The notes: generated by a model from the letters alone, not told the origin. A stretch of 64,000 nucleotides of DNA from Erythroxylum novogranatense (GCA_029891385.1 CM057226.1:12889225-12953224), one strand, 5' to 3'. Shown: positions 23,132-35,265, counted from the first letter of the stretch. Made by a program: numbers and translations.

Positions 23132-24460
23132 TTGAACCCTTCAACATATTTATCTATAACCATTAGTACTAATGCTAGAACTTCTTATATATCATGCTCA
23201 TCATTGGATGATGAATTGAATCTCACTTCTATAATATTAGCACAAAATAAAGCGTTACTATCTATATACACCAATAACAACCTTATAATAGATTACTATA
23301 TAAACAATATAGTGAACCAAAGCATAAAGGCTCAATCTTTAGTCATAAAATAATTTATCATGATCATGCTGCAATAGATCAAAAACTATTGGATGATTAT
23401 TTTGCGGAAAATCCAAGATATAATGCAGTAATGTTTCGCAAGCGATTTCGAAGGAGTTGAAATTTATTCCTACAACTTGTTGGTACTGTTGAAGGTCATG
23501 ACGATTATTTTATGCAACAGAGAGATAAATGTGGTAAACTAGGATTGTTTAGTTTACAAAAAGTAACAGTAGAATTTCGAATGTTGAAGTATAGTATATC
23601 AGCTAATTCAATTGATGAATATATTAAAATTGCAGAATCAACTGCAATTGAAAGTACAAAAAAGTTTTGTCGAGCCATTGCAGAGGTCTTTGGACATGGC
23701 AAAATTGCTTAAAATTAATGAAGAACGTGATTTTCCAGAAATATTAGGGAGTTTAGATTGTATGCACTGGACATGGCAAAATTATCCAACGACTTGGACA
23801 GAACAATATAGTAAATGGAGTAAATTCCCAACTATCATTTTTGAAGCTGTAGCTGATTATGATTGTGGATATGACATGCACATTTTAATTTGCTAGGGTC
23901 AAATAATGATATTAATGTGCTAGAGGAATCTCACTTGTTTGCAAACCTTACCAAAGGTATAATACCTTCTGCTCATTATGTTATTTGAGAAAAAGTGTAC
24001 AATACTGAATATTATTTAGGCGGTAATATTTATCCAAAATGGCCTACCTTGGTACAAATCATTCATGATCTCCGAGGCCCAAAAAAGAAGTTATTCGCAA
24101 AGATGCAACAAGCATGTAGGAAGGATGTTGAGCGTGCATTTGGAGTTTTCCAGTCACGATTTGCAATTATCAAAGGACATGCACGTTTTTGGAAAAATCC
24201 ATATTATTACATGATATTATGTCAGCATACATTATAATGTACAATGTGATCATTGAGGATAAACGTGATACTCAAGCAACTATACAAGATTGGAGCGAAA
24301 CATCAACCCCTGAAATTAATATTAATTGAGACGATACAATTATATTTCAAGAATTATTTGTTAGACATAAGCAAATTAAAGAAAAAGAAGTTTATTATAA
24401 ACTTCGTAATGTATTGATTGAATATTTGTGAGAACAATATGATAATTTAGAGGATTAGAA
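23132..24460 (+). pseudogene. PIF/Harbinger DDE transposase, left copy
   Basis: Starts MNPSTYLSITIST near 23132. Recognisable parts: FRKRFRRS near 23435, GTVEGHDDYFMQ near 23480-23515, and LGSLDCMHWTWQN near 23745-23780, with the first catalytic Asp. GSNNDINVLEESHLF near 23900-23940 has the second Asp. RKDVERAFGVFQSRF near 24118-24163 holds the catalytic Glu. The triad is therefore present, but frame changes near 23700 and 23895 and several stops inactivate it. A retained VYNTEYYLGGNIYPKW near 23995 is typical of plant Harbinger transposases. Confidence 0.85.
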
Positions 24461-24589
24461 GTTAAATATGTAATAAAATATTATATTTATGTATGTTATT
24501 AAGTAGTTATTGCAATAATATGAATTATTTGTTAAATATTATTAATGTAATATAAAGTATATATTAATTAATTAAGAATAATGATTTTA

Positions 24590-24860
24590 TTTTAATTTTA
24601 TAAATAAATAAAAATTTGGTATATAGTGATTGAGTAACACCAAATTTGGTGTAAAAGATTCTTAAAATATTCTCTTTACACTAAATTTGGTGTAAATTTT
24701 AGTGAAATAATATCTCCAACCATTCCACTAAAATTTAGTGTAAAAGATTCTTGGAATATTCTCAAAATATTCCAAGAAAAATATTCCAAGAATCTTTTAT
24801 ACCAAATTTGGTATTACTCTAATCATTCTACACCAAATTTTATTTATCTATTTATTTATA
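24590..24860. repeat. centre of the Harbinger palindrome
   Basis: The arms match up to about 24671 on the left and 24783 on the right. The ~110-bp middle contains tctccaaccattccactaaa (24711-24730), which resembles the outer end of the element. A perfect 19-bp inverted repeat, aaaagattcttggaatatt (24742-24760) with its complement (24782-24800), lies next to it. The motif acaccaaatttggtgt recurs. This may be an end of one partner, or a small related MITE. Confidence 0.6.
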
Positions 24861-25029
24861 AAAATTAAAATAAAATCATTATTTTTAATTAATTAATATA
24901 TACTTTATATTACATTAATATTATTTAACAAATATAATTAATATTATTGCAACAACAAATTAATAATATACACAAATATAATTTTTATTGCACATTTAAC
25001 CTCTAATCCTCTTAACTATACCGCTCTCA

Positions 25030-26300
25030 CAAATATTCAATCAATACATTACTTAAATTCATAATAAACTTCTTTATCTTTAATTTGCTTATATTTAGCA
25101 ACAAATTCCTGAAATATAATTGTATTATCTCTATTAATATTAATTTCAGAGGCTGACATTTCGTTCCAATCTTGTATGGCCACTTGAGTATCACGTTCGT
25201 CTTCAATGATCATATTGTGTATTATAATACATGCTGACATAATATCATATAATAATATAAATTTTTTCACAAACGTGCTGGTCCCTTAATAATTGTAAAT
25301 CATGACTGGAGAACTCCAAATGCATGCTCGACATCCTTCCAACATGCTTCTTGCATCTTCGTGAATAACTTCTTTTTTGGGTCCCGGAGATCATGAATGG
25401 TTTGTACCAAAGTAGACCATTATGAATAAATACTATAAGCTAAATAATATCCAGGATCATACACTTTTTCTCGGATAACATAATGAACAGAAGATGTTAT
25501 ACCTTTAGCAAAGTTTGAGAACAAATGAGATGTCTCTAACACATTAATGTCATTATTTGATCCTGACAAACCAAAATGTGCATGTCATATCCATAAATCA
25601 TAATCAGCTACAGCTTCAAGAATAATAGTTGAGAATCCAATACATCCACTATATTGTCCTGCTCAAGCCGTTGGACAATTTTATCATGTCCAATGCATGC
25701 AATCTAAACTTCCTAGCATCCTTGAAAAATCACGTTCTTCATTAATTTTAAGCAATCTTGCAACGTCATTAGCATCTGGTGCTCTTAGATAAATATGTCC
25801 AAAGACCTCCACAATGGCTCTATAAAATATTTTTGTACTTTTAATTGCAGTTAATTATCTAATTTTAATGTATTCATCAGTTGAATTAGTTGATACACCA
25901 TATACCAGCATTTTAAATATTGTTGTTACTTTTTGTAAACTGGACAATCCTAGTTTATCATATCCATCTTTCCGTTGCATGAAGTAGTCGTCATGACTTT
26001 CAACAATGCCAACAAGTCGTAGGAATAAATTCTGACTCATTCGAAATCATCTACGAAACATTGTTATATTATATATTGGATTTTCTGCAAAATAATCATC
26101 TCATAGTCTTTAATCTGCTACAACACAATCATGATAAATTACTATATGATCAGAGATTGAGCCTTTATGCTTTGACTGGTTCACTATATTGTTCATATAG
26201 TAATTCATTGCAAGGTTGTTATTAGTGTATGCAGATAGTAACACGCTAATGTTACAGAAGTGAGATCCAATTCATTCTCCGATGATGAGGATGAAGATGA
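25030..26300 (-). pseudogene. PIF/Harbinger DDE transposase, right (inverted) copy
   Basis: Minus-strand reading mirrors the left copy: SQNLFLRLVGIVESHDDYFM near 26035-25970, LLKINEERDF then LGSLDCMHWT near 25750-25690, GSNNDINVLETSHLF near 25565-25520, KDVEHAFGVLQS near 25340-25300, and the C-terminus ACIIIHNMIIEDERD near 25235-25190. In this copy the Glu-containing RAFG motif reads HAFG. Several stops and shifts. The cleanest pieces are 26040-25855 and 25270-25049. Confidence 0.83.
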
Positions 26301-26419
26301 TATATGAGAAGTATTTACATTAGTATTAATGGTTGTAGACAAATATGGTGAAGGGTTCCAATAAGAATGTGATAGTGATTCATTCCCTTATATACTAAAT
26401 AATTCAAGACAGGATAAGG

Positions 26420-26990
26420 AATTTATATAAAAAAAAACCTAACTCTATCTCTTCCCAACAATTTGATTAGACTGTATTCATCTCAATCGTTAATTAGTAT
26501 TCTTATCATACCCACAAATTATGCAAGACAAGATAAGGAATTTTTGAAAAAATCTAACTCTATCTTTTCCCAATCATTAAATTAGATTACATTCATCTCA
26601 ACTATTCATTAGTATTTGTATCCTATCCACACAATATCTAAGACAAGATAAGAAATCTCTGCTAAAAATCTAACTCTATTCTTCCCAGTCGTTGGATTAG
26701 ATTACATTCATCTTAACCATTTATTGGTATTCTTATCATATCCACACAATATCCAACTCAAGATATGATATCTCTGTAAAAGATCTAACTCTACTTCTTC
26801 CCAGATATTGGATTAGATTGCTTTCATCTCAACCGTTTATTAGTATTCGTATCCTAACCACACAATATCCAAGACAAGATGAGAAATCTCTGCAAAAAAT
26901 CTAACTCTATCTCTTTTCAGCTGTTGGATTAGATTGTATTCATCTCAACCATTCATTGGTATTCTTATCTTATCCACAATATTCCTATAA
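26420..26990. repeat. tandem array, 5 units of about 115 bp, right Harbinger copy
   Basis: Reverse-complement counterpart of the array at 22500-23095. The phrase catctcaaccgtt.attagtattc recurs at about 26485, 26598, 26713, 26828 and 26943. It lies between the divergent transposase (minus) and accessory gene (plus). Confidence 0.85.
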
Positions 26991-27083
26991 ATAGATTATT
27001 TGTTCTACTAAACTGAAACCCTCATTTCATATAACACTCTTTGAAATCCTAAACTATAACACTCTTTCAAACATATTCGAAAA

Positions 27084-27975
27084 ATGGAAAGCTTAAATTT
27101 TGGTGTAAAGCCTTCAAATACCTCTTGAAGTACATCATATTCAGTTGAAGAAGATCGAGTCATGTGTCATGTATATCTTAATGTTTCACAAGACCCAGTC
27201 ACTAGTAAAAATCAACCTATGACTCAGTTTTGGTCTTGTATCACAACTGAGTACCATCAAATGCTGTCGAATCATATTACCACTGTTCGACCTTGGAGAT
27301 CTTTACAAGCTCGATGGCAAACTATAATGATAGCTATTGGAAAATTCTGAAAATGTGTTCGACAAATTGAAAACTTGAATCCAAGTGGTGCTTCTAAACA
27401 AGATATTATAAGTACTTTATTTATCTGTTTTTTCTTTGTATGAATTGAAATACGTTTGATTTATACCCAAAAATCTAACTTAAGTTATATTGTTATCTTA
27501 CAATTTGAGAAATCAAAATATTTACTCATTCAAAATCCAAAATTTCAAAAAGGTTTCAAATTTGATCATGTATGGCCAATCCTAAAAAAATATGAAAAAA
27601 ATATGTTGATACTAGCAAAGAAAAAGTGTCGGATCATCGAAAATGATATAAGTGCAATGAAATGTCAACATTCAAATCCCAAAAATTAGACAAATCAACA
27701 AGATCATCATCATTTTGTATTGACTTAAATAATAATTTTGAAGTTGAAGATCCATTTATTGAAAGAAATGATGAAACTAATCGTCTTATTGGGAGAAAGA
27801 AAGAAAAAATGAAAAAAGGAACAAAATGAGGAAATGAAAAAACTTTTTATGTGCATAAATAAAGAAATAAAAGGAATGTTTCATGAAAATCAAATCTCTT
27901 CTTGAAAAAATTATGTACTTCAATTGTTAAGAGCTCAAAATGAGGCAAAAAAATTATAGCTACGGCAAAGTCTTT
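27084..27975 (+). pseudogene. Harbinger accessory Myb/SANT-like protein gene, right copy
   Basis: Starts MESLNFGVKPSN at 27084, stops after a few residues (TGA near 27127), then is open from 27162: VMCHVYLNVSQDPV, FWSCITTEYHQML, RPWRSLQARWQTI. It then has IENLNPSGASKQDI, an intron-like gap (about 27405-27505), KFDHVWPILKKYEKN, and a C-terminal coiled part ending LLRAQNEAKKL near 27960. It is the inverted counterpart of 21329-22409; this copy keeps the RW of the domain that the left copy has lost to a stop. Confidence 0.72.
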
Positions 27976-28224
27976 ATAATGATATAATTTATGTAAAATA
28001 ATATATATTTTAAATTTAATTACTTAATAAATTATATATATAAATCAAATTATGATAGACACAAAAAGAATATGTTAAAAATAGACAAAATTATCTTTTT
28101 ATAACTTTTGGTGTATAAATAATAACACTAAATTTAATATATTATTATTCATTACATTATTTTAGTGTTAAATTTTAGGCGTACTTCTTAAAGTGAATTT
28201 ATTGCAAGTGCTTTCGATGCCTAA

Positions 28225-28530
28225 GCTGAGTTGTGGTAGGCAGAGGAAGCTGGGGAGGTTGGATGATTGCTGTTCAAGCTTCGACAGCTTGATCATCATG
28301 TCAGTGACAGCTGATTTTTGGGAAGCTAGTGATTTCAGCACCTCAAACGTGTCAGAGTGCTGTTGAATTGTTTGACAGATGGAATCAATCCTAGGAAAAG
28401 AGTTGCCTGCTGAGCAGTCTGTTCTGAAAGCCTCCATACCTGCTCGTCTACAGCTTTAGAGTGGGTGACCATGCCTAAGCACTAATTGTAATACCAAGTC
28501 GTCTAAGTTACCAGTGATCGCTGACAAAAC
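28225..28530 (-). mobile_element. Ty3/gypsy remnant, gag start
   Basis: On the minus strand the gag starts MVTHSKAVDEQVWRLSEQTA at 28472. It shifts frame near 28400 and continues FEVLKSLASQKSAVTDMMIK to LPQLS at the Harbinger edge. Directly upstream, ttggtattacaattagtgc (about 28478-28496) is where a primer site should be and keeps TGGTAT of the tRNA-iMet complement. LTR-like sequence would extend to the right from about 28495, but I could not define its ends or match it to the left side. Confidence 0.65.
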
Positions 28531-29487
28531 TCAAAGACCAAAACAAGTGTGCAGATTTCCAGTCCAACTATGTATTTCTAGAATTTTGTTGAAAATAATT
28601 GGGCTTGCTAGTACTTATATTATTAATCTTTACTCAAGAAACAATTGAATACAAAGAAGCGATTTTTTTTTATTTTTCCAGAGAAAACTTAAAGGAACTC
28701 TGATAAATATTTAAAAAGAAGTGCCTCTATTTTTACTTCGGCTTCTTATTAAATAGAAGCAACCAAATATGTAGTACACATGCGACTTCCAAGGTATGTG
28801 TATTGTCTTTTATGTATATTTTTTAGGAATAAGTGTTTAATGGGATTATGGTTAAAATAATAATTTAAAGTTAATTTTTTTTATGTTTATAGTGTTTTGT
28901 GCCTATACTTTAGAATGAGCATTGATGGCGTTGCTATGTTTTATTACAAATAAGGGAGATCATGAAATTTAACTTAAATTATGCAGAGGATGAAGATAAC
29001 TAGTATTTGAGTGGAGCAATGATGGATGACAACATAATGACTATATCATTTCTAACAAGATAAGAGGCCATCTCATTAAGCATCATACAATAAAATTATA
29101 TTGTGCTTGTAGGCACTTGTTCTGTGGAAGATGATGTGATTACTTATGCATTGAAATATTAAAAAAAAAAGTAAAAATCACTAAAGATGACATCCAGGAA
29201 ATGAGTAACCACATTAGCCCATATGTTATTCAATTTTAACCTCTCTGCATACTACCAAGTAATTCAATATTAAGTATAGTCACTTATGAATGATTGCACT
29301 TGAATTGAAGCACAGAAATAATGATTAGGTCCAGTTAAAGAGTATAAATTAAAAATTTTGATGCATGCCTATATATTTGGAATTGGAGAAGGGGAAAACA
29401 AAAATCAGTAGATCTAGCCAAAAAAAGTAATCCTCACATGACATACAAAGAATTGTGTCTCACCAACCTCAGATATTGTGGCAGCTA
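28531..29487. other. probable gypsy LTR remainder and GatA downstream DNA
   Basis: The first part (to about 28700) may be the decayed gypsy 5' LTR. The remainder is AT-rich with no conserved coding sequence and contains the presumed 3' UTR of GatA near 29400-29487. No clear AATAAA was found on the minus strand. Confidence 0.4.
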
Positions 29488-32400
29488 TCATGAAAGAGCA
29501 GTTGCCACTAATGGAGGCACAAAACTGCAACCCTGAAGAGTTTGCTCAAAAATATGACCTACTTTCAACAATTTATCCTGCACAATCAATCCAAAGATAA
29601 TCATTTTCATGATCAAAATTTATTACATTCATACTCATTTAACTAACACACACATGCGCAATGATACAGAATTAACTTGTGAACCTGCTTTTAACAACAT
29701 AATCAAAGAAAGGGATAAGTACAAGGCCCAACTAATGCAACCTCATGTTTTATTATCTCGGTTGACGCTTGGTATGATATGATATAAAGAAAATGGAACT
29801 TAGAATGTATCGTAAGGATATCAGTATAAGATTAAACATTTAATGTAATTAGTATGCCAATGAATAAATCATATAATATCTAATAAATGTAAACAAAAAG
29901 GGTATAACTGAATTGTAATATGGATGTGTACACCTCATATTACATGATAATAAACACCGTGTTAACATCTCAATACTAACCATCCCTGAGCATAAAGCAA
30001 CATAGAAGTTGAAATAAATCGGCTAGCAGAAAATTAGAGGGATATTTACTAACCATTTTCCAATTTTTGGTTTTTTATATCGGTAGAGAGTAAGGATGAA
30101 TTATTAATTTAACAAGCTGAAACATATATCATCCCAAGATATATCGAATCTGGAGGTCTAAAGTCTAAATGGACTGAAACCATAAGACGTTCCCCCAATG
30201 TAAGTTGTTAGCCACTTGACATGGTAGCTCACAATGGTACCAATTTTGGTCAAGGTAGAGAAGATACCTTAATCATGATCAGGTACATCTCCCTCAATTT
30301 CAATTGGATAACCTTGCCTACAGGGCTAATAACCATTCTAGATTGCAAGAATTTCCTAATAGCTGGTTATTTTCTGAGAAAGTGCAAATACAAATAAACT
30401 AAGAAGGGATTTGAAACAGTGAGTAGCTACTTGAAAAGATACCTCTTCAAAAGCTGCACCAATCATCTGAAGACCAACAGGAAGGACGGTAGGTCCTCCC
30501 TCAACAAATCCACATGGCACAACTAATGCAGGTAAACCTGCTAAGTTAACATTGACCTGCAATGAAAATATTTTGGCAAATGAGAGAAAAGAACAAAGAG
30601 AGATCGATCTAGCAATCAGGTAAATAACCTGGAGCGCAAATAATTAAAAGCAGCGCAAATAATTAAAAGCAGCATTATTAAATAAAAATAACAGACCAAA
30701 TGATCTGTAGTTCAATATACCCAGTCCTTGAACTTCAGAAATTTACAGAACATCTTATCAAAACAATGACATTTGAAAGCAAAGGCTCGCAAACATTCAA
30801 GAAAACAGCTGTTATATAGAGAAAGAAGAATAGAGATGACCCTGGCAATAAGGTAAATAATTTGGAGTATAAATAGTCACGGAAGAAGTACAATTCAACA
30901 AAAATCAAAGAGAAAATATCTTTAGTTCCACGCATCCATGCCTTGGAGCTCCAGGAAAAGTTTAAAGCACAACTTTTTAAAACAGTTTCTGAAAGCATTC
31001 TCGGAAGAAGTTCACTCCTAATTGCAATTTCTGTTCTGGTATGCATATGTAATTGCAAGCTAGCATCAAAATTGGGTTTATGTTGGCACTGGAGTGAGGA
31101 ATCAAGAAGCTGGAGGTAGTATTGGACTCCTTGATAGCTTGTAAGTTCTTTGAGACAATGGATATTGAGTCACAGCCATAGGATGGGGGTTTCACTAAGG
31201 ATATGAAGTCACCAATTGGAAGAGCATGGAGTACAAAATCTCGTATCAACTAAGAGATTGAAATGCCATCGCAGGTTTATAAGCAAAGTTGAAGCAGAAG
31301 CAACCTATTTGGATTTGTTAGAAATGAGTTGCTCCACCTACTCTATTGTATAGGTGCCCTAGAGCTGATAGATCAACCTAACAACAAATACATCACTCAA
31401 ACCAAGTCACTGTTAATACCTGAAGCATTGTAGAATAGCCTAAACCCACAACAAACTTTGTGGTTCTAAACCTAATATCTTATCTTTAATGGGAAATAGT
31501 TATGACAATTCCTGGGGATTAGTCTCTAAATCCCAATATAAAGATCTTTTTGAATATGACGGATGCTGGAAATTATTAGTTCTGTTGAAATATTAAAGAA
31601 TCAATTGGTTAACCTAATATCATTTTAATCAAAGAACCTAATTTCAGGGATAGATGACATTAGTCTGGGGAAGCACTTCGCCAAGTAACATTTTTCGAAT
31701 TTGAAATAGAGTCGGAAGAAATGGTTCGATCCTCTTATTTTTCTATCACAAACCGAAAGATCCATGAATTCAGATCCTAATGCATATAGATATAAATGGT
31801 GAGGGGGGTAGGGGTGGGTGGGCAGTATGGGGATATGAACTCCTTCTATTGAAATTAGCCCATCACAATATTCCATCACACAAACTATGATGCATTTGAA
31901 ATTTTTCATAGATTGCAAATTATGATGGGTGTGAACACAAAGCAGGAGCTTATTTGGGTGGACCCCAATGCCAGAGGGCTGGAAGTAAAAGGTCAATAAT
32001 AGGAAAAATCTAATAATTTTCTAAGAGCAAGTATCTCACTCGAAGAAGAATTAATAGCCAAGGGAGAATCTCCAAAAATGAAATACTTGAATTGATTTTC
32101 GATAAGTACTACATACTACCCATGGCTATTTATAGGATAGGATTAACCCATGACCCCTTAAAAACTAGTTAACAGACTTTGAGATCCAGGAGTAACAGAT
32201 CTGGATTTATTAAAAATAATCAGTAACAAATCACTACTCACTAAGCCCTTACTTAATAGGAACACATGAACCAAACGATATAATAAATTGAAAACAAATT
32301 TTATAGCTAAGAAGATAAAATCAGGTGAAATCAGGTGCTGGTAGATAAGAAAATCCGATGCTTGACAAGTGTGACCTCTTCTTCCTCTGATATGTAATTA

Positions 32401-35265
32401 TGGGCTTATCACCCAAACAGTAGTTATTTGTAAGGGGTGTCATGACCAGTTAATGGTGTTCCTTGGAAGTTGCTGTTTACAAAAGCAATAACTAGCATTT
32501 GGCGATGGAGAAACATGAACGTCTTTAAAGATCCCCAATGTTCAAGCTGTAGTGAAAACTTTTATTTTAAGTTGTTTGCCTGTTTAATGTACACAGACAG
32601 GCAAACACCCATCATAGTTCTCCACATTGAATGCAAGTAGAAGAATATAGCAATATTTATATCTATAAGTCAAAAATGAAGCAGCAAAGAAATGCTCACG
32701 GTCATAATGTCACCCGCATACATTGCCAGTGGATCATTTTTCTTTTCACCTGTAAATGCAACAAGAATCATTATCAGAAAGGAACAAGAATAGATAAAAC
32801 AGAATAAGGAGCCAAGAAAATGAAGCAGATGTGAAAACATACCAATTTTATAAGCAGCCGATGGAGCAGCAGGAGATATTAGGATATCATTATTATCCAA
32901 TGCTGCACTGAAGCTTCTCCGAATCAAAGTTCTAACCTAGAGCATCTTAGAATCATAACATTTTCTTAAGGGTTTAAAGGCAAATGACTATCATTTATGT
33001 CATTGAAATAAGACAAAATGGAAACTATCGGATTATCGAAGTTATGGATAAATTTAGCCTAAAGTTCATGTGCCTACACATGTTGTCCAAAATGCTAAGG
33101 CCAAAGGGTATAAGATCTCTATGATATGTTTGCATTGGAATGAATGAGAATATTTTCCATAAAGAATCATGAAATCTTCTTGAGATAAGGACAAGACATC
33201 CAGTAATCTAAGTTTGAAATATGCTCATTTATAGTACCTGCTGGGCACGCTTGTAATATGCATCATAATAACCAGCTGAAAGGGCATAAGCTCCCATCAA
33301 GATTCTCATTTTCACCTGAAGTGCATAAGAAGGTATCAACTCAAGAAAAAAAATGATAGAAATAAAATCATATTTTCAATTTGATTAATTGAAAACTGAC
33401 CCTAAATAACATAATTGCGGTAGGAAATAAACCATCCCAACTTTTTAAAAATGCTAGCATGTCAAATATACAATGTTCAACTATCACCACAGTAAAATCA
33501 TTATGTATTTGACATTTAAGACATTCATACCTCTGAACCAAATCCTTTTGCCCTAGAATCCTCATAAAGTGCATTTAACTCTGTACTAAGAGCTTGATTT
33601 CCATACCTGAACGTCAGTGCAAATAATTATAGGCTGTCTTAGACAGGAATATTGAATTACCACAAAACGGGGAAGAATTTATATAGAAGCTTGCCACCAT
33701 CATTTGGTCCTTAATATTAAAGTACTGTAAAGAGAAATACCTAGATTGTCAACCCATCTCTCACTATCCTTGCAATTTAAGATATAACACATAAGAGCAT
33801 GACTAAGAGATCGAAGATTTTGGGATAAGGAAAATAAATTAACAAGTCCATTATACATATCAAGTCAGTCCGTCAATAAAAGAATCTGTGGAAGGAAAGG
33901 AATCACCTGACACCATCATAACGTGCCAAGTTAGAAGATGATTCTGAGGAAGCAAGAATGTAGTATGCTGGTAAACCAAGTGAGAAAGATGGCAATGATA
34001 CCTACATCACAATAATTTCAAATTCAATGGCTAAAAGAAAAAAAAACTCTGTACAAATAATAAATTCAAGCATTCCTCACATTGGAGCATTTGAACAATA
34101 ACTAATTAAGGAAAGATCATGAAATAAACCTCTGAGATAATACATCCTAAATCTTGCAGATGTGAAGCAGCAGCAGTGATTGCAGATTTGACACCATAAT
34201 CCACACCATCTTTCATAGTTTCACTTATAAGGCCAACCCTCAATCCCTTTAATGGTTTAGAGTGCATGATATTTATGGAGCTGATATGTGATGTGAAATC
34301 AGGAACTCCCTGAATAGTAGTACATCATTGTGAAAAACATAACATAACACAAAATAGAATAGAAATGAGCATTAAGATTCAACATGGTTTATACTGAAAT
34401 CAGTGTAGTAAAGGAAAATACACACACGCTTACTGGAAGTTGCATCAAGGGGATCATGACCAGAAATAGCATGAAGAAGAATAGCAGAATCAACAACAGA
34501 AGTAGAAAAACAGCCAATAACATCCAGAGAGGAAGCATAAGCCATAAGTCCATATCTGGAGACACGGCCATAAGTAGGTTTGAAGCCAACGACACCACAA
34601 AAAGAAGCAGGCTGTCTAACACTACCACCAGTATCACTTCCAAGTGAAACAGTGCACTGCCTAGCAGAAACAGCAGCAGCAGAACCACCAGAGGATCCTC
34701 CAGGGACGCGAGACAGATCCCAAGGGTTAACAGTGCACTTAAAGGCGGATGATTCAGTTGAACTCCCCATCCCGAACTCATCCAAATTAGTTTTTCCAAC
34801 TACAATGCCCCCAAGCTCCCTTATTCTCCTAACAACGCTAGCATCAAAAGGAGGTCGGTAATTCTGGAGAATGCGAGACCCAGCAGTCGAAGGCATGTCA
34901 GCAGTACAAATGTTGTCCTTCACTCCAACAAGCACTCCAGCCAATGGACCTAGGTTTTCCTCCCCCTTTTGTATCTTATCATCCAAATCTTGAGCCTGTT
35001 GCTTCAAGATGGAGTCGTCACAAAAATGGAGGAAGGAGTGGAGATGCGGTTCAGTTAGTGAGAAGCGCGTGAGGTAGGATTCTACAATTTGGGTGGCTGA
35101 AACTTGCCTGGAAAGGAGGGATTCTCGGATAGACAGGATTTGGGATTGTGAAGAAGAGAGATTGGCATTAATGGTCATGACTGAAGGAAAATGGTGGTGG
35201 TGGTGAATACGGCGGCAACTGAATAGATACTTTGAAGGCTTCATCGCTGTCGATAACACCATCAT
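29488..35265 (-). CDS. GATA: glutamyl-tRNA(Gln) amidotransferase subunit A, organellar (GatA), 9 exons, 538 aa
   Basis: GatA makes ammonia from glutamine; the GatCAB complex uses it to turn Glu-tRNA(Gln) into Gln-tRNA(Gln) in plastids and mitochondria. Exons inferred: 35265-34426, 34309-34130, 34001-33907, 33606-33531, 33315-33238, 32936-32843, 32749-32700, 30556-30443 and 29577-29488. All have GT/AG ends; phases join into 539 codons including TGA, a normal length. The amidase signature is complete: Lys116 in GVKDNIC, cis-Ser191 in PGGSSGGS, nucleophile Ser215 in [10 protein letters not shown]. The start at 35265 gives a Ser/Arg/His-rich presequence with HHHHH (21-25), suited to organelle import; in-frame Met codons at residues 2, 8 and 30 are alternatives. 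Intron 7 is the longest at 2.1 kb. No damage seen. Confidence 0.95.
30633..30671. repeat. 19-bp tandem duplication in GatA intron 7
   Basis: Two adjacent copies of gcgcaaataattaaaagca in intron 7. A recent slippage-type duplication with no expected effect. Confidence 0.85.

Larger units (their letters stand above)
20740..28221. mobile_element. composite of two inverted PIF/Harbinger elements (7,482 bp)
   Basis: The outer ends are ggccgtctccgatgaaagcac (from 20740) and, reading in from 28221 on the other strand, ggcatcgaaagcac; the right end lacks about six bases of the left. TAA lies directly outside each end (20737-20739 and 28222-28224), the usual PIF/Harbinger target duplication. Inside, each half carries a Myb/SANT-type accessory gene at the outside and a DDE transposase gene pointing to the centre, so the halves are inverted copies meeting at about 24670-24785. 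Four pseudogenes and two tandem arrays are listed separately. The insertion lies in the gypsy remnant. Confidence 0.85.

Noticed and set aside
20247..28530. Calling the left and right gypsy parts two separate elements
   Set aside because: Same strand, complementary parts of one gene order, and both abut the same Harbinger insertion; one element is simpler, though unproven.
34384..34861. Plus- and minus-strand frames overlapping GatA exon 1
   Set aside because: Shadows of the GatA coding sequence, which has the full amidase signature.
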